From NCBI GenBank assembly GCA_030429545.1, contig JAUIFF010000001.1:779599-843598 (forward strand): a stretch of DNA of 64,000 bases. Reading direction: 5' to 3'. Under the pieces are notes generated by a model. That model saw only the letters and a program-made list of their open reading frames with translations, had not been told where the DNA came from and did not search any database. The translations under genes were made by a program, and so were the position numbers. Below, in pieces: positions 24,346 to 32,745 of the stretch; positions within the stretch are counted from its first letter, which is position 1; the number at the start of each line of letters is the position of its first letter. The DNA comes from Polyangia bacterium (GTDB lineage: Bacteria; Myxococcota_A; Polyangia; Nannocystales; Nannocystaceae).

Positions 24346-25272
24346 ATGAGGAGACAGGTCATCATCGCAGTGGTTTGCATGGGCGCATCTGCATGCGCGT
24401 TGGAGAAGGTTGGGGTGTCCTCGGAGTCGACAACCACGTCGACCGGGACGACAAGCTCGTCCGCTTCGGTCAGCGAAACCTCGATCGCGCCGACGACGTT
24501 GAGCACCACGACAACGTCGAGCACGAGTTCAACGTCCGAAGGTTCCTCGACGGGCAGCATGACCTCCGAGACGACGGGCGACTGTGCATTCATTGGTTGT
24601 CACGACCTGCCGCCACCTTCGTGTAGTGCCTTTGAGCAAGATTGTCCCAAAGGCTACAAGTGTACGATTTGGGCATCAGATGGGGGCAGTGGTTGGGACG
24701 ATACCCGGTGTGTCATGGTCGATCCAAACCCCAAGCCGCCCGGTGAGGTCTGTGTCGCGCTCGACGGGCTGACGGGTATCGACAACTGCGAGCTTGGGGC
24801 CTATTGCTGGGATGTCGATCCCCAGACCCACGAGGGAACATGCATCAGTTTTTGTGCAGGTACCAGCGACGAGCCTATTTGCGAAGCTGGGTACGCGTGC
24901 ATTTCACTGCAGCGCGGAGGCGCCGACGCCGGTATTTGTTTGCCCGGCTGTCATCCGCTCGAGTACGACTGTGCAGCCGATGAGCTGTGTGTGTCGACTT
25001 GGGGTGGATGGCAGTGTGCACCGGATAGCTCCGGTGATGCGGGGGCCTATGGTGATTTGTGCGAGTTTATTAATGCCTGTGATCCGGGGTTGGTATGTTT
25101 TGGTGCCGAGTATATTCCCGGGTGCGAGGGATCAGGCTGTTGTACCCCACTTTGCCAACTCGGAGCACCGAATACGTGCCCCGGTGAGAATCAGGTGTGC
25201 ATCCCGTGGTACGACGATGGGGAGGCGCCGGAGGGATACGAAGATGTCGGTGTCTGTGGAATTCCAAACTAA
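24346..25272 (+). CDS. Cysteine-rich secreted lipoprotein
   Basis: The 308-residue protein has a lipoprotein signal (VIIAVVCMGASAC), a Ser/Thr-rich linker, and a C-terminal half with more than 20 cysteines in short repeats (for example DNCELGAYCWDVDPQTHEGT, AGYACISLQ, CDPGLVCFG, GCCTPLCQLG). This is a common myxobacterial surface lipoprotein type of unknown function; disulfide-rich EGF-like or knottin-like modules are likely. The start at 24346 has GGAG with suitable spacing, whereas the upstream in-frame ATG would lie inside the AT-rich promoter. A homologous C-terminal fragment occurs at 31308-31595 on the opposite strand. Confidence 0.85.
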   Translation: MRRQVIIAVVCMGASACALEKVGVSSESTTTSTGTTSSSASVSETSIAPTTLSTTTTSSTSSTSEGSSTGSMTSETTGDCAFIGCHDLPPPSCSAFEQDCPKGYKCTIWASDGGSGWDDTRCVMVDPNPKPPGEVCVALDGLTGIDNCELGAYCWDVDPQTHEGTCISFCAGTSDEPICEAGYACISLQRGGADAGICLPGCHPLEYDCAADELCVSTWGGWQCAPDSSGDAGAYGDLCEFINACDPGLVCFGAEYIPGCEGSGCCTPLCQLGAPNTCPGENQVCIPWYDDGEAPEGYEDVGVCGIPN

Positions 25273-25284
25273 GTAGAACCGCAC

Positions 25285-26523
25285 ATGCACTTTGCACGCT
25301 ATCGTCATGGACAGCGCTGTCTGGGTGGGGCAGGGGCCCTACCTGTGGAGTCTGTTAACAGTGTAGGTTGTGTGTTTGCAATTTCCTGGATGTTTGTTGC
25401 GGCTTGTCTTGGTCTGGGTGGGTGTGCCAATCCGAGTGAAGAGCCGGACACTGGCTCGCAGCCCTTACAACCCGTATCTGCCCGGGGAACCGAGCACAAC
25501 AAACACGGCTCGGCGCCAGCGAAAACCCCGGCATTGAGTCGACAAAACATGCCCCATCCGGCGCCTCAAAATCGTCGTGGGGACCCTGCTGCGCGCAATG
25601 CTGAGTGCGAGGCCTGTCATCCCCAGGTTGCCGAGCAGTGGCGCAATTCACTTCATGCTCGGGCCTTTACGGTGCCGGAGTTTCGCCGCGCGTTTCGGCT
25701 CGAGCCGTTGGGGTTTTGCCGTGGTTGCCATGCGCCCGAGGCGGGTCCGCGGCCGGATGAAACGGGCGAATCAATCGGCGTCGCCTGTATCACATGCCAC
25801 CTCGTCGATGATGAGCTGGTGCTGACTGGTCCTGTACGTGCTGGCAGTGATGTCGCAGAGCCACCACACCCGTTGCGCCGCGAAGCCCGGTTTGGATCGT
25901 CCGACGCGTGCGCGGGCTGTCATGAGTTTGCGTTTCCTGGGCGAGCCGCCGGGGACGAGCGCATGCAGACGACGGTTTCTGAGCACCGGGATTCGCAGCA
26001 GGCCGACCGCTCCTGCGCCGACTGTCACATGCCCCAAGGTGCCAGCGGGGAGCGCTCCCATGGGTTTCACGCCTCGCGTGACAGTGCATGGATGCAAAGC
26101 GTCGTCGATGTGCAGGCCACCCGCCCGCGCGGCGACAAGCTGGTGATTACGCTCGAGCTCGACAAAGCCGCGATCGGCCATGCGCTGCCAACCGGAGACC
26201 TGTTTCGCAGGATCGCGGTTGAGGCCATCAGCACTCGCAAACAGGTCAGGCCGACCACCAAGCGAAGGATCTTGGCCCGGCATTGGGCCCCTCGCACGGG
26301 CGGGCAGCCGAGCGAATACACCGTGGTTGCCGATGACCGGCTGGGGGTTGGCGACAATCCGCGTGTCGTCCATCTGTCCTTAGAGCCAGAGGACGAAGCG
26401 TTGCCCGTCCGCTGGAAGGTCCGATACGAGCGGGTGGAGGCCATGCTGCTCGGGGCGACCGACGAGGGGATGGTCGTTGGCGGTGTGTTGTTGGCCGAGG
26501 GGGTGTTAAACCCACCAGCGTAG
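25285..26523 (+). CDS. Multihaem c-type cytochrome lipoprotein
   Basis: About 412 residues. A hydrophobic lipoprotein-type segment (VFAISWMFVAACLGLGGC) is followed by five CxxCH haem c attachment motifs: CEACH, CRGCH, CITCH, CAGCH and CADCH, all in the N-terminal two-thirds. Spacing and the LHARAF and CHMPQG contexts resemble the cytochrome c554/NrfB-like multihaem family, which passes electrons in the periplasm. The C-terminal third is a beta-rich domain without haem motifs. A TAGAAC box 5 nt before the ATG suggests a leaderless mRNA, so 25285 is used, but a later start nearer the signal peptide is possible. No partner reductase is adjacent. Confidence 0.85.
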   Translation: MHFARYRHGQRCLGGAGALPVESVNSVGCVFAISWMFVAACLGLGGCANPSEEPDTGSQPLQPVSARGTEHNKHGSAPAKTPALSRQNMPHPAPQNRRGDPAARNAECEACHPQVAEQWRNSLHARAFTVPEFRRAFRLEPLGFCRGCHAPEAGPRPDETGESIGVACITCHLVDDELVLTGPVRAGSDVAEPPHPLRREARFGSSDACAGCHEFAFPGRAAGDERMQTTVSEHRDSQQADRSCADCHMPQGASGERSHGFHASRDSAWMQSVVDVQATRPRGDKLVITLELDKAAIGHALPTGDLFRRIAVEAISTRKQVRPTTKRRILARHWAPRTGGQPSEYTVVADDRLGVGDNPRVVHLSLEPEDEALPVRWKVRYERVEAMLLGATDEGMVVGGVLLAEGVLNPPA

Positions 26524-26570
26524 GTCGGTGCGCCTTGTTTGGGCCACGATGGGATGTTAGCGTGGAGCCC

Positions 26571-26939
26571 ATGGCCATTCGGGTTTTGTCATTCGGGTTT
26601 AAGTATCCGTCCGACATTCCGCAGGCTGATCTGTGTATCGACCTGCGCCGGCGTCTGGCCAATCCCCGCAATCACTTACCGAAGGGAGCGATCGGTACAG
26701 ATGCCATTGTCCGGGAAACCGTATTGGCTTCCGATAGCAACCGCAGGGTGTTGACCTCGTGCTTCGAGCGTGTCCGCAAGGTCTTGCGGACGCAACCTGA
26801 GGCCGTGATTGCGTTTGGCTGTAAAAGTGGCATCCATCGCTCGGTCGTGTTTGCCGAGGAAATAGCGAGTCACCTACGGAAACAGGCCCACGCGGTCGAA
26901 GTCAAACACATTCATCTGCGTGAGCGCCCGCGGTTGTGA
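26571..26939 (+). CDS. RapZ C-terminal-domain-like protein
   Basis: A 122-residue protein resembling only the C-terminal domain of the RNase adaptor RapZ. It starts MAIRVLSFGFKYP, then ADLCIDLRRRLANPRNHL, and near the end has AFGCKSGIHRSVVFAEEIAS, matching the GCTGGQHRSV phosphate-binding turn of RapZ. The N-terminal P-loop kinase domain is absent. In enterobacteria this RapZ domain binds GlcNAc6P and RNA; stand-alone versions are not characterised to my knowledge. The start at 26571 follows GGAG closely. It lies 330 bp upstream of the tubulin genes, which have their own promoter, so no link is implied. Confidence 0.75.
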   Translation: MAIRVLSFGFKYPSDIPQADLCIDLRRRLANPRNHLPKGAIGTDAIVRETVLASDSNRRVLTSCFERVRKVLRTQPEAVIAFGCKSGIHRSVVFAEEIASHLRKQAHAVEVKHIHLRERPRL

Positions 26940-27205
26940 CCGGTCCGGAGTGCTCAACACAAAAGCTTTTAAGCCATCGTCGGCGAGCGTACCTGAAAAC
27001 TCTCTGGTGGCAGGATTGACAGGCCGAGCAGCCAGACGGGCGACGCCATTTCATTTTGTACTTTGCACAATCGCTCGCGGGCGGTCAAGGCTCGCTTGTG
27101 TTGGGTGTTTCACCAAGAATATGCAGATACATAGGCGCTTCGGTTCGCTCGAATATCGACCTGGTGTTTGCGACATCAAGGGCGTTCGTGTCCATAGGAG
27201 AGCCG
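26940..27205. other. Intergenic region upstream of the tubulin promoter
   Basis: No gene is recognised in this spacer. It carries upstream control sequence for the tubulin promoter at 27206-27235. Confidence 0.45.
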
Positions 27206-27235
27206 TTGACCGCTCGTGGGTTCTTAGCGTAGGAT
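27206..27235 (+). promoter_or_regulatory. Sigma-70-type promoter of the tubulin operon
   Basis: TTGACC (27206-27211), an 18-nt spacer, and TAGGAT (27230-27235). An ATG lies 6 nt after the -10 box, the spacing seen at many leaderless starts in this window. The promoter feeds the short leader frame at 27242 and then both tubulin genes. Confidence 0.65.
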
Positions 27236-27241
27236 CTGCGA

Positions 27242-27274
27242 ATGCTGTATCCGCTTGGCGAGAATCGGGTTTGA
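27242..27274 (+). CDS. Candidate 10-residue leader peptide before the tubulin genes
   Basis: ATG at 27242 encodes MLYPLGENRV and stops with TGA at 27272-27274. The beta-like tubulin ATG begins only one base later (27276) in another frame, and that start has no good ribosome-binding site of its own. The position 6 nt after TAGGAT suggests a leaderless leader peptide that hands ribosomes to the tubulin start by coupling. No experimental evidence exists. The alternative is that the tubulin ATG is used directly from a 5' leader of about 40 nt. Confidence 0.4.
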   Translation: MLYPLGENRV

Positions 27275-27275
27275 A

Positions 27276-28607
27276 ATGGGCCAGGAAATAATCTGCATAC
27301 AGGTGGGGCAGTGCGGCAATCAAATCGGCGCCAACTTCTGGCAGGCCATAGCTGAGGAGCAGGGACTCGACACATCGGGCAAGTTTGTTCGCACAAACAA
27401 AACGGTCGACGCCCGCCGGCGAGCCAAGGCCGAAGTCTTTTTTCGCCAGGTCGGGGCCGACCGATTTGTGCCCCGCGCGGTGCTCGTAGACCTCGAGCCA
27501 GGGACGCTGGATGTTATCAAAGCGAGCCCGATGGGCACGATGTTCAAGCCCGACAACTTTGTGTTCGGCAACTCGGGGGCCGGGAACAACTGGGCCAAGG
27601 GCCACTACACTGAGGGGGCTGAGCTCATCGATCAGGTGCTCGATGCTGTCCGCCGAGAGGTTGACAGCTGTCGCTCGTTGCAGGGTTTTATGTTGTTCCA
27701 CTCGCTAGGTGGCGGGACCGGTTCGGGGCTCGGCACCCTGATCTTGCGCAAGCTCAAAGACCTGTATCCAAAGCAACTTTGTGTGACGTTTTCGGTGGCA
27801 CCTTCGGCCAAAGTTAGCGACGTGGCTGTCGAGCCCTACAATGCCGTGTTGTCCCTGCATCAGTTGATCGAAAATTCGGATCTAACTTTTTTGGTCGACA
27901 ACGAAGGTCTACTCAATATTGCCCGCAATACACTCAAACAAAAGACGCCAAAGTACCCCGATTTAAACTGGGTGCTGTCGCACGCAGTCACCGGCGCCAC
28001 GGCATCGTTGCGGTTCGCTAGCCGGGCACTGGGCGATCTGCGAAGCTTGGTGATGAACTTGGCTCCGTATCCGAGGTTGCACTTTGTCACGCTGGCCCAT
28101 GCGCCCATGTATGCCGCGGGGTCGCAGCCCCGGGTAAAGCTGTCCGCTTCCCAGGTGACCGCCGAGGTGTGGAAGCCTCGCAGCTGGCTAGCGAGTTTCC
28201 GAGCCGATGCGAAAATTGTCGCTGCCGCGCTGACATATCGCGGAAACCCGACGGCCCGCGAGCTCGATCAGGTCGCTACCGACAACCTCGCCAACCCCAG
28301 CAGGTTTGTCGAGGCGTTCACCAACGGTGCAGTGGTGTCGGCACCCTCCACACCCAAACCTCCAGTCAAAATCACCGCCACCATCGCGGCCAACACTACC
28401 GGTGTCACCGGCATGCTCCAACGGATCAATAGCGAGTTTGCAAACCTGTACAAGCGCAAAGCATTTTTGCATTGGTACAAAGGCGAAGGCATGGATGAGC
28501 AGGAGTTTCAAGAAGCGCATCGAAATGTCAGGGATCTAATCAGTGCTTATGAGAGCCTCGAACAAGGTATCTACACAGGCCTAAGTGGCGTCCTCGGGGA
28601 GAACTAG
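27276..28607 (+). CDS. Eukaryote-like tubulin, beta-like subunit
   Basis: The 443-residue protein aligns over its whole length with eukaryotic beta-tubulin from memory. QVGQCGNQIG (9-18) is the first nucleotide loop. SGAGNNWAKGHYTEGAEL (100-117) is identical to beta-tubulin. HSLGGGTGSG (142-151) is the tubulin signature. FSVAPSAKVSDVAVEPYNA, the T7 region GDLRSL (D254), PYPRLHF and RKAFLHWYKGEGMDEQEF also match. The S9-S10 loop (about 351-371) is short, as in beta. It should bind GTP and polymerise with the product of the next gene. It lacks the acidic C-terminal tail and ends GVLGEN. FtsZ is far more divergent and is ruled out. The closest known bacterial counterparts are BtubA/BtubB of Prosthecobacter. 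GC appears somewhat lower than in the flanks, suggesting horizontal acquisition. Confidence 0.95.
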   Translation: MGQEIICIQVGQCGNQIGANFWQAIAEEQGLDTSGKFVRTNKTVDARRRAKAEVFFRQVGADRFVPRAVLVDLEPGTLDVIKASPMGTMFKPDNFVFGNSGAGNNWAKGHYTEGAELIDQVLDAVRREVDSCRSLQGFMLFHSLGGGTGSGLGTLILRKLKDLYPKQLCVTFSVAPSAKVSDVAVEPYNAVLSLHQLIENSDLTFLVDNEGLLNIARNTLKQKTPKYPDLNWVLSHAVTGATASLRFASRALGDLRSLVMNLAPYPRLHFVTLAHAPMYAAGSQPRVKLSASQVTAEVWKPRSWLASFRADAKIVAAALTYRGNPTARELDQVATDNLANPSRFVEAFTNGAVVSAPSTPKPPVKITATIAANTTGVTGMLQRINSEFANLYKRKAFLHWYKGEGMDEQEFQEAHRNVRDLISAYESLEQGIYTGLSGVLGEN

Positions 28608-28630
28608 CCACAGCAAGGGAGGTAAGACCG

Positions 28631-29905
28631 GTGCGCGAAATCATAACAATCGGCATTGGCGGTGCAGGGTGCTCGATGGCCCATCAATTTTGGCGTCGAG
28701 TGATGCGCGAGCACACCATCGACAACAGTGGTAGGCGGACCCACGACGACGGCCGTGGGCAGGCTTTTTTTGAGAAGTCCTCGAGCAATCGGTTTACGCC
28801 CCGGGCGCTATTCGTCGACCTAGACCCGGCGTCCATCAAACAGCTTCGAGGTTCCGGCATCAAGGTTTATCACTCCGACTTTATGCTCAGTGGCGATGCC
28901 GGCACAGGTGGAAACTTTGCCCGCGGTCGCTACGCGGCAGGAAGCAAGTTGATTGCCAAGGTCGAGGACCGGTTGCAAAAACTCGTCGACCAGACAAAAA
29001 ATCTTCAGGGTTTTTTGATCTTCATGGCCTTGGGTGGGGGAACCGGCTCGGGCCTTGGAGCCCTCGTTCTAGAGCGGTTGACAGCCAAGTACCGCAAAAA
29101 ATCAAAGGTGGTGTTTGGCCTGTTTCCAGCACAGACCCTGCGCTCATCGCTCGTTGAGCACCACAACGCAGTGCTCACAGTTCCGACGTTGCTCGACCAC
29201 AGTGACATCACCTTTGTGTGCGACAACGACACGCTACGCCGGACTTGCACCGCGAACCTAAACATCAAATATCCTACGTACGACGACATCAACGAGCTCA
29301 TCTCGCGGGCAGCAGCAGACATCACCGCCGGCATCCGATTTGAGACCGGCGACCTCGCCGACCTAGCGAGCTTGCAGACCAAATTAATCCCGAGCCCAAG
29401 ACTACAGTTTGTCACAATGTCGACTGCTCCCATCACCACCAAGGCGAAGGTGGGGACCGCAGACACCAACATCCAATCGATGATGGTCAAGGCCGTACAA
29501 GACGAGCCGGTCGGCGACAATACGGCAAAATACCTGTCAGCAGCGCTTGTCTGCCGCGGGCCAATTGCCGTGAAAGAGATCAACGCCGCGGTCTCTTGGA
29601 TCACCTCCCAAAACATACTGACATTCGCGCCAAATATGCCAACCGGCCTGTCACAAAGCCTCGTCGAGACCCCAACTGGTAGCCTGAGTGATGACAATGC
29701 CGGGGCCGTGGGCCGAACTGTTACCCTGCTGAGCAACACCACCGGCATTGCCAAATACCTGCGTGAACACGTCACCGATAGGTTCGATCAAATGTTCGCA
29801 GCAGAAGCGTTTGTACATGCATGCGTGGGTGCAGGGCTCGAGCCCGCAGCGTTCGTGCAGGCGCGGGACAACCTGAGTTTGTTGGCCAATGACTATGAGA
29901 TCTAG
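28631..29905 (+). CDS. Eukaryote-like tubulin, alpha-like subunit
   Basis: A 424-residue tubulin starting at GTG 28631 behind a strong AGGGAGGT site, 23 bp after the beta-like gene. It resembles alpha-tubulin specifically: MREI N-terminus, NLQGFLIFMALGGGTGSG (124-141), LERLTAKYRKKSK, the HSD and DNDTL segments, YPTYDDINELISR, ITAGIRF, PSPRLQF and LLSNTTGIAKY, ending in NDYEI. The stretch between MPTG (336-339) and LSNTT (367-371) is 27 residues, the long alpha-type S9-S10 loop. The T7 loop keeps the aspartate (D244), but the alpha-specific catalytic Glu254 position reads Ser (S247). The first loop is IGGAGCSM, shorter and less conserved than in the beta-like partner. It is predicted to form a heterodimer with the preceding gene product. 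Confidence 0.94.
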   Translation: MREIITIGIGGAGCSMAHQFWRRVMREHTIDNSGRRTHDDGRGQAFFEKSSSNRFTPRALFVDLDPASIKQLRGSGIKVYHSDFMLSGDAGTGGNFARGRYAAGSKLIAKVEDRLQKLVDQTKNLQGFLIFMALGGGTGSGLGALVLERLTAKYRKKSKVVFGLFPAQTLRSSLVEHHNAVLTVPTLLDHSDITFVCDNDTLRRTCTANLNIKYPTYDDINELISRAAADITAGIRFETGDLADLASLQTKLIPSPRLQFVTMSTAPITTKAKVGTADTNIQSMMVKAVQDEPVGDNTAKYLSAALVCRGPIAVKEINAAVSWITSQNILTFAPNMPTGLSQSLVETPTGSLSDDNAGAVGRTVTLLSNTTGIAKYLREHVTDRFDQMFAAEAFVHACVGAGLEPAAFVQARDNLSLLANDYEI

Positions 29906-30078
29906 TGCGTGTGCGTTCGCCTCGCGTTGAGCCGGCGCACGTTACAGCATCGGTGTGTCACTCAAGTCACCAACATGTATCGCCCGCCAGCCAAACGCCT
30001 GCTCGCAAGTTCTCCGACGTGAGGAAGACCAACACGTCCGGGTGATGGTCGAGCAGCGCGATCGAGTACCATCGCCGC

Positions 30079-31317
30079 GTGCTACGTCAAACGTTGTTCG
30101 CTCTTGTATTTTTGTCTTTCGCGGCCGCAGCCTGCGGCGATGATTCGACTGGAGTCACCGGGACTGAGGGGCCAGGTAGCGATACGCAAGACGACGCGAC
30201 CAGCGATATGTCGGAAAGTACAGAAATGAGTAGTACGGGCGATGGCGATGGCGACGGGGACGGAGATGGCGATGGGGACGGCGATGGGGACGGCGATGGC
30301 GACGGAGATGGGGACGGAGATGGCGATGGGGACGGAGATGGCGATGGGGACGGAGATGGCGATGGGGACGGAGATGGCGATGGGGACGGAGATGGAGACG
30401 GCGATGGCGATAGTTGCCTCGACCCCGGTGAAGTTGGAGCACTCAATTTCACAACTGTCGATTCGACCATAAGTGAGTTCTTTACTGAGTCTAACTTAGC
30501 GACTGTGTTGGCCAGCGACGAAGCCTACAGCGACTTTTTTGACGGAACCCCCCCGCTTGATTTTGCCTCTGAGTGGCTCGTGCTCGTCCACCCGAACCGT
30601 CGTCCATTTGGTACGCATTATGAGATTGTCGGCCTAGAAAATGACGGGTCGTGTGGTCTCGACGTGCAATACTCCGTACAAGCGCTTGGCGATAACTGTG
30701 CGAACTTTGAGTATACCCGGCCTGGGCCGGCGCTCGTGCGTACAGACATTGCCTTTACTCCTCCCCCTGTCGACGCGCCCACGCTCACGCCAGCTCCAGG
30801 GCAGGCGTTTGACTGCGAGTCCTTGGGCGCGCTCGAGTTTGAGGTTTGTAGCGAAGAGCACTGGTGTGCACCGGGGTTGATTTGCGCGGGGATTACCCGG
30901 AGCGATAGCGGACTGTGTATGGACGCAAGTTTGCGGGGGACATTTGCAAGTCCCCAGCTCGACCTCGAGATTCTCGCGGGCGAAACCCTGGTCGAACCTA
31001 TCATTGTCGACGGTCTCGCCAGCGTTGATATGGACGTGATTGTTGCCGTGAATGTGGAGCATCCAGATCCGGCTGTACTGACGATTACACTGACCAACCC
31101 AGACACCAACGAGGTGCTTGTTTGGGATCAGGAGCCGAGCCCCTATACTGCCTCGTGGTACCCTGATCCAGGTTTGCTGCCGATCTGGCGAGTTCCCGTT
31201 GGTTTTTCTGGCGATGAGTCGGTCAACGGAGAGTGGCGACTCAAGATTACGAACGCAGGTGAAGACTCCGGAGTGTTAATCGACTGGAGTATCGAGATTA
31301 TGAGCCGTTACGACTGA
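30079..31317 (+). CDS. Lipoprotein with (Asp-Gly)n repeat and C-terminal P-domain-like module
   Basis: The 412-residue protein has a lipobox signal ([13 protein letters not shown]), a linker, about 29 tandem Asp-Gly dipeptides (roughly residues 54-111), and a globular part with several cysteines. The last 120 residues ([20 protein letters not shown] to [10 protein letters not shown]) match the jelly-roll P/Homo B domain of proprotein convertases, with [16 protein letters not shown] near the end. The acidic repeat probably acts as an extended calcium-binding spacer displaying the P-domain-like module at the surface. TACCAT 6 nt before the GTG fits a leaderless transcript. It is downstream of the tubulin genes but has its own promoter. 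Confidence 0.85.
   Translation: MLRQTLFALVFLSFAAAACGDDSTGVTGTEGPGSDTQDDATSDMSESTEMSSTGDGDGDGDGDGDGDGDGDGDGDGDGDGDGDGDGDGDGDGDGDGDGDGDGDGDGDGDGDSCLDPGEVGALNFTTVDSTISEFFTESNLATVLASDEAYSDFFDGTPPLDFASEWLVLVHPNRRPFGTHYEIVGLENDGSCGLDVQYSVQALGDNCANFEYTRPGPALVRTDIAFTPPPVDAPTLTPAPGQAFDCESLGALEFEVCSEEHWCAPGLICAGITRSDSGLCMDASLRGTFASPQLDLEILAGETLVEPIIVDGLASVDMDVIVAVNVEHPDPAVLTITLTNPDTNEVLVWDQEPSPYTASWYPDPGLLPIWRVPVGFSGDESVNGEWRLKITNAGEDSGVLIDWSIEIMSRYD
30239..30412 (+). repeat. Tandem GAYGGN hexanucleotide repeat encoding (Asp-Gly)n
   Basis: About 29 copies of a 6-bp unit run in frame through the lipoprotein gene, with an 18-bp higher-order unit (GATGGCGATGGGGACGGA) repeated about five times from about 30305. 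The array is likely to change length by slippage or recombination. Confidence 0.9.
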
Positions 31318-31595
31318 TTGTCGCCTAACTGGGACCTCGAATCATGTGCTGCACGCCAGACAACGCAAAAGCCCGTATCCGGATAGTCCAAATTGTCATC
31401 GTAGACAGCGATAAACGCGGTCTCGGGGGTTGGACATGGGTCTTGCGCGGTGAGGTCACACAACGGTGTGCAGCACTTAAAGTCCATACAGTCGAGTAGC
31501 TGCTCGGGTACCTGCGCGATTGCCCTCGCTCGCTGAGGACAATCACAGGCTCCCATTTCTGGGCGGTTGTACCAAAAACCACCCATCTCACATAT
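31308..31595 (-). pseudogene. C-terminal fragment of a Cys-rich lipoprotein
   Basis: The minus strand encodes about 90 residues including LDCMDFKCCTPLCDL, DPCPTPETAFIAVYDDN and YPDTGFCV. This parallels the C-terminus of the Cys-rich lipoprotein at 24346-25272 (SGCCTPLCQL, CIPWYDDG, EDVGVCG). There is no signal peptide or N-terminal half, and the frame starts just after the stop of the next lipoprotein gene. It is most likely the remains of a truncated paralogue. Confidence 0.55.
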
Positions 31596-31597
31596 GC

Positions 31598-32452
31598 TCA
31601 CAGGCTCGGCCAATCGAGCGACTCGAAACTGGTCAGCTCGACGCTGAGCTCGGTGGCGAGGTCGTCGGGGGTGGGTTTGTAGGCGTCCGACTGCGAAATG
31701 CATGGGGGGTCGCCTGGTTGTGGCATGACTTCGCCACAGTCGAGCCCGGGGACGACTTCGACGATGTGGTAACCGACCTCATAGGCTCCGCCGAGAAACT
31801 GTCCCCAGTTGGAGTCGGCCGGGATCGGATCGGCGGCATACACGAGTACGTGGGTGCCAGTACCTCCGATGATCCCCGACGGCGGGGGCTCGTTCACAGC
31901 AAAGGTGACAGTCTCGACGTTGGGGTCGGCGACGATAAACCACCCGTATGCGACCCGCAGACCGTCGTCGTCGGTGATCAAGGCGTCGGCGGGCGGCGGT
32001 TGATATAGGGTGAGCGTGAACGCAGCCGGGAACTCGCCAGTGACCGAGACCCGCTCACCGGAGGCCCCGTCGACACATAGCGACCAGTCGATGCTGAATC
32101 CGGCCCACCACCCACACTGCTCGAGGCAGGCTTGGTAGGGCGCCTGCATCTGTGCGTTACAGATATCTGGCTCGGGTCCGCAGGCCTCGACACAGGCGAG
32201 AGACATCGGGTCAGCGGGTCCACCACCACCACCGGAACAGCCGACGTTGGGCCCACTACACGTGTCGGAGCTGGTGGAGAACCACAGGACCGCGACGTCG
32301 GCTGAACTCGCTTGGTTGGCGGACGACACCGACCCGCGGATCAGGGCGAGTGGCTCGCCTGAGTAGTTGTTGTCGACTTGGGCATCGCAGGCGAGCGCGG
32401 GTGCGAGGGCGAATACAATCGAGAGGAGGGGGGCGGAGGTTTTTGCGTGCAT
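31598..32452 (-). CDS. Hypothetical lipoprotein
   Basis: The 284-residue protein begins with a lipoprotein signal (SAPLLSIVFALAPALAC) at ATG 32452. Eight or more cysteines sit in the middle region (CSGPNVGCSGG, LACVEACGPEPDICN, CLEQCGWW), followed by a beta-rich domain. It resembles other secreted cysteine-containing lipoproteins of this lineage, but I recognise no domain with a known function. It is divergent from the ECF sigma gene and followed by a gene fragment on the same strand. Confidence 0.75.
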   Translation of the reverse strand: MHAKTSAPLLSIVFALAPALACDAQVDNNYSGEPLALIRGSVSSANQASSADVAVLWFSTSSDTCSGPNVGCSGGGGGPADPMSLACVEACGPEPDICNAQMQAPYQACLEQCGWWAGFSIDWSLCVDGASGERVSVTGEFPAAFTLTLYQPPPADALITDDDGLRVAYGWFIVADPNVETVTFAVNEPPPSGIIGGTGTHVLVYAADPIPADSNWGQFLGGAYEVGYHIVEVVPGLDCGEVMPQPGDPPCISQSDAYKPTPDDLATELSVELTSFESLDWPSL

Positions 32453-32745
32453 CGTGGTGAGAAGGACCGCGAACATCCGGATTTGGGCACGGTGGCGGAC
32501 AAATTTTTTCGTCGTTCAGCTCGTTGTATATACGCAGCGAACTGCGCGCGCGTCGCAGCGGTCAAAAAAGCTCCAGTGTTGGCCGGCTCAAAAAAATCTT
32601 TTTCCCGTTCCCAAAAACATGGCTCCGCGGTCCTTTGAAGAGACGACCATTTCCCAGAACTGTATGCCCATGATTGTACGCCAATTGCCGTTCGCTGCGC
32701 GCGTGCTTGTTGTCCGCGTTGGCGGGGTGAGCAGATAGGTCGACG
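32453..32745. other. Divergent promoter region, lipoprotein / ECF sigma operon
   Basis: This 293-bp spacer has no supported gene. An ATAGGT box 5 nt before the sigma-factor GTG suggests a leaderless start on the plus strand. Several A/T-rich stretches near 32500-32600 may belong to either promoter. Confidence 0.45.

Noticed and set aside
27276..29905. FtsZ or plasmid TubZ
   Set aside because: Both proteins carry eukaryotic tubulin-specific stretches through the C-terminal domain and lack the NxDFAD-type T7 loop of FtsZ.
30239..30412. CRISPR or minisatellite outside genes
   Set aside because: The hexanucleotide array is in frame within a lipoprotein gene and encodes Asp-Gly repeats.
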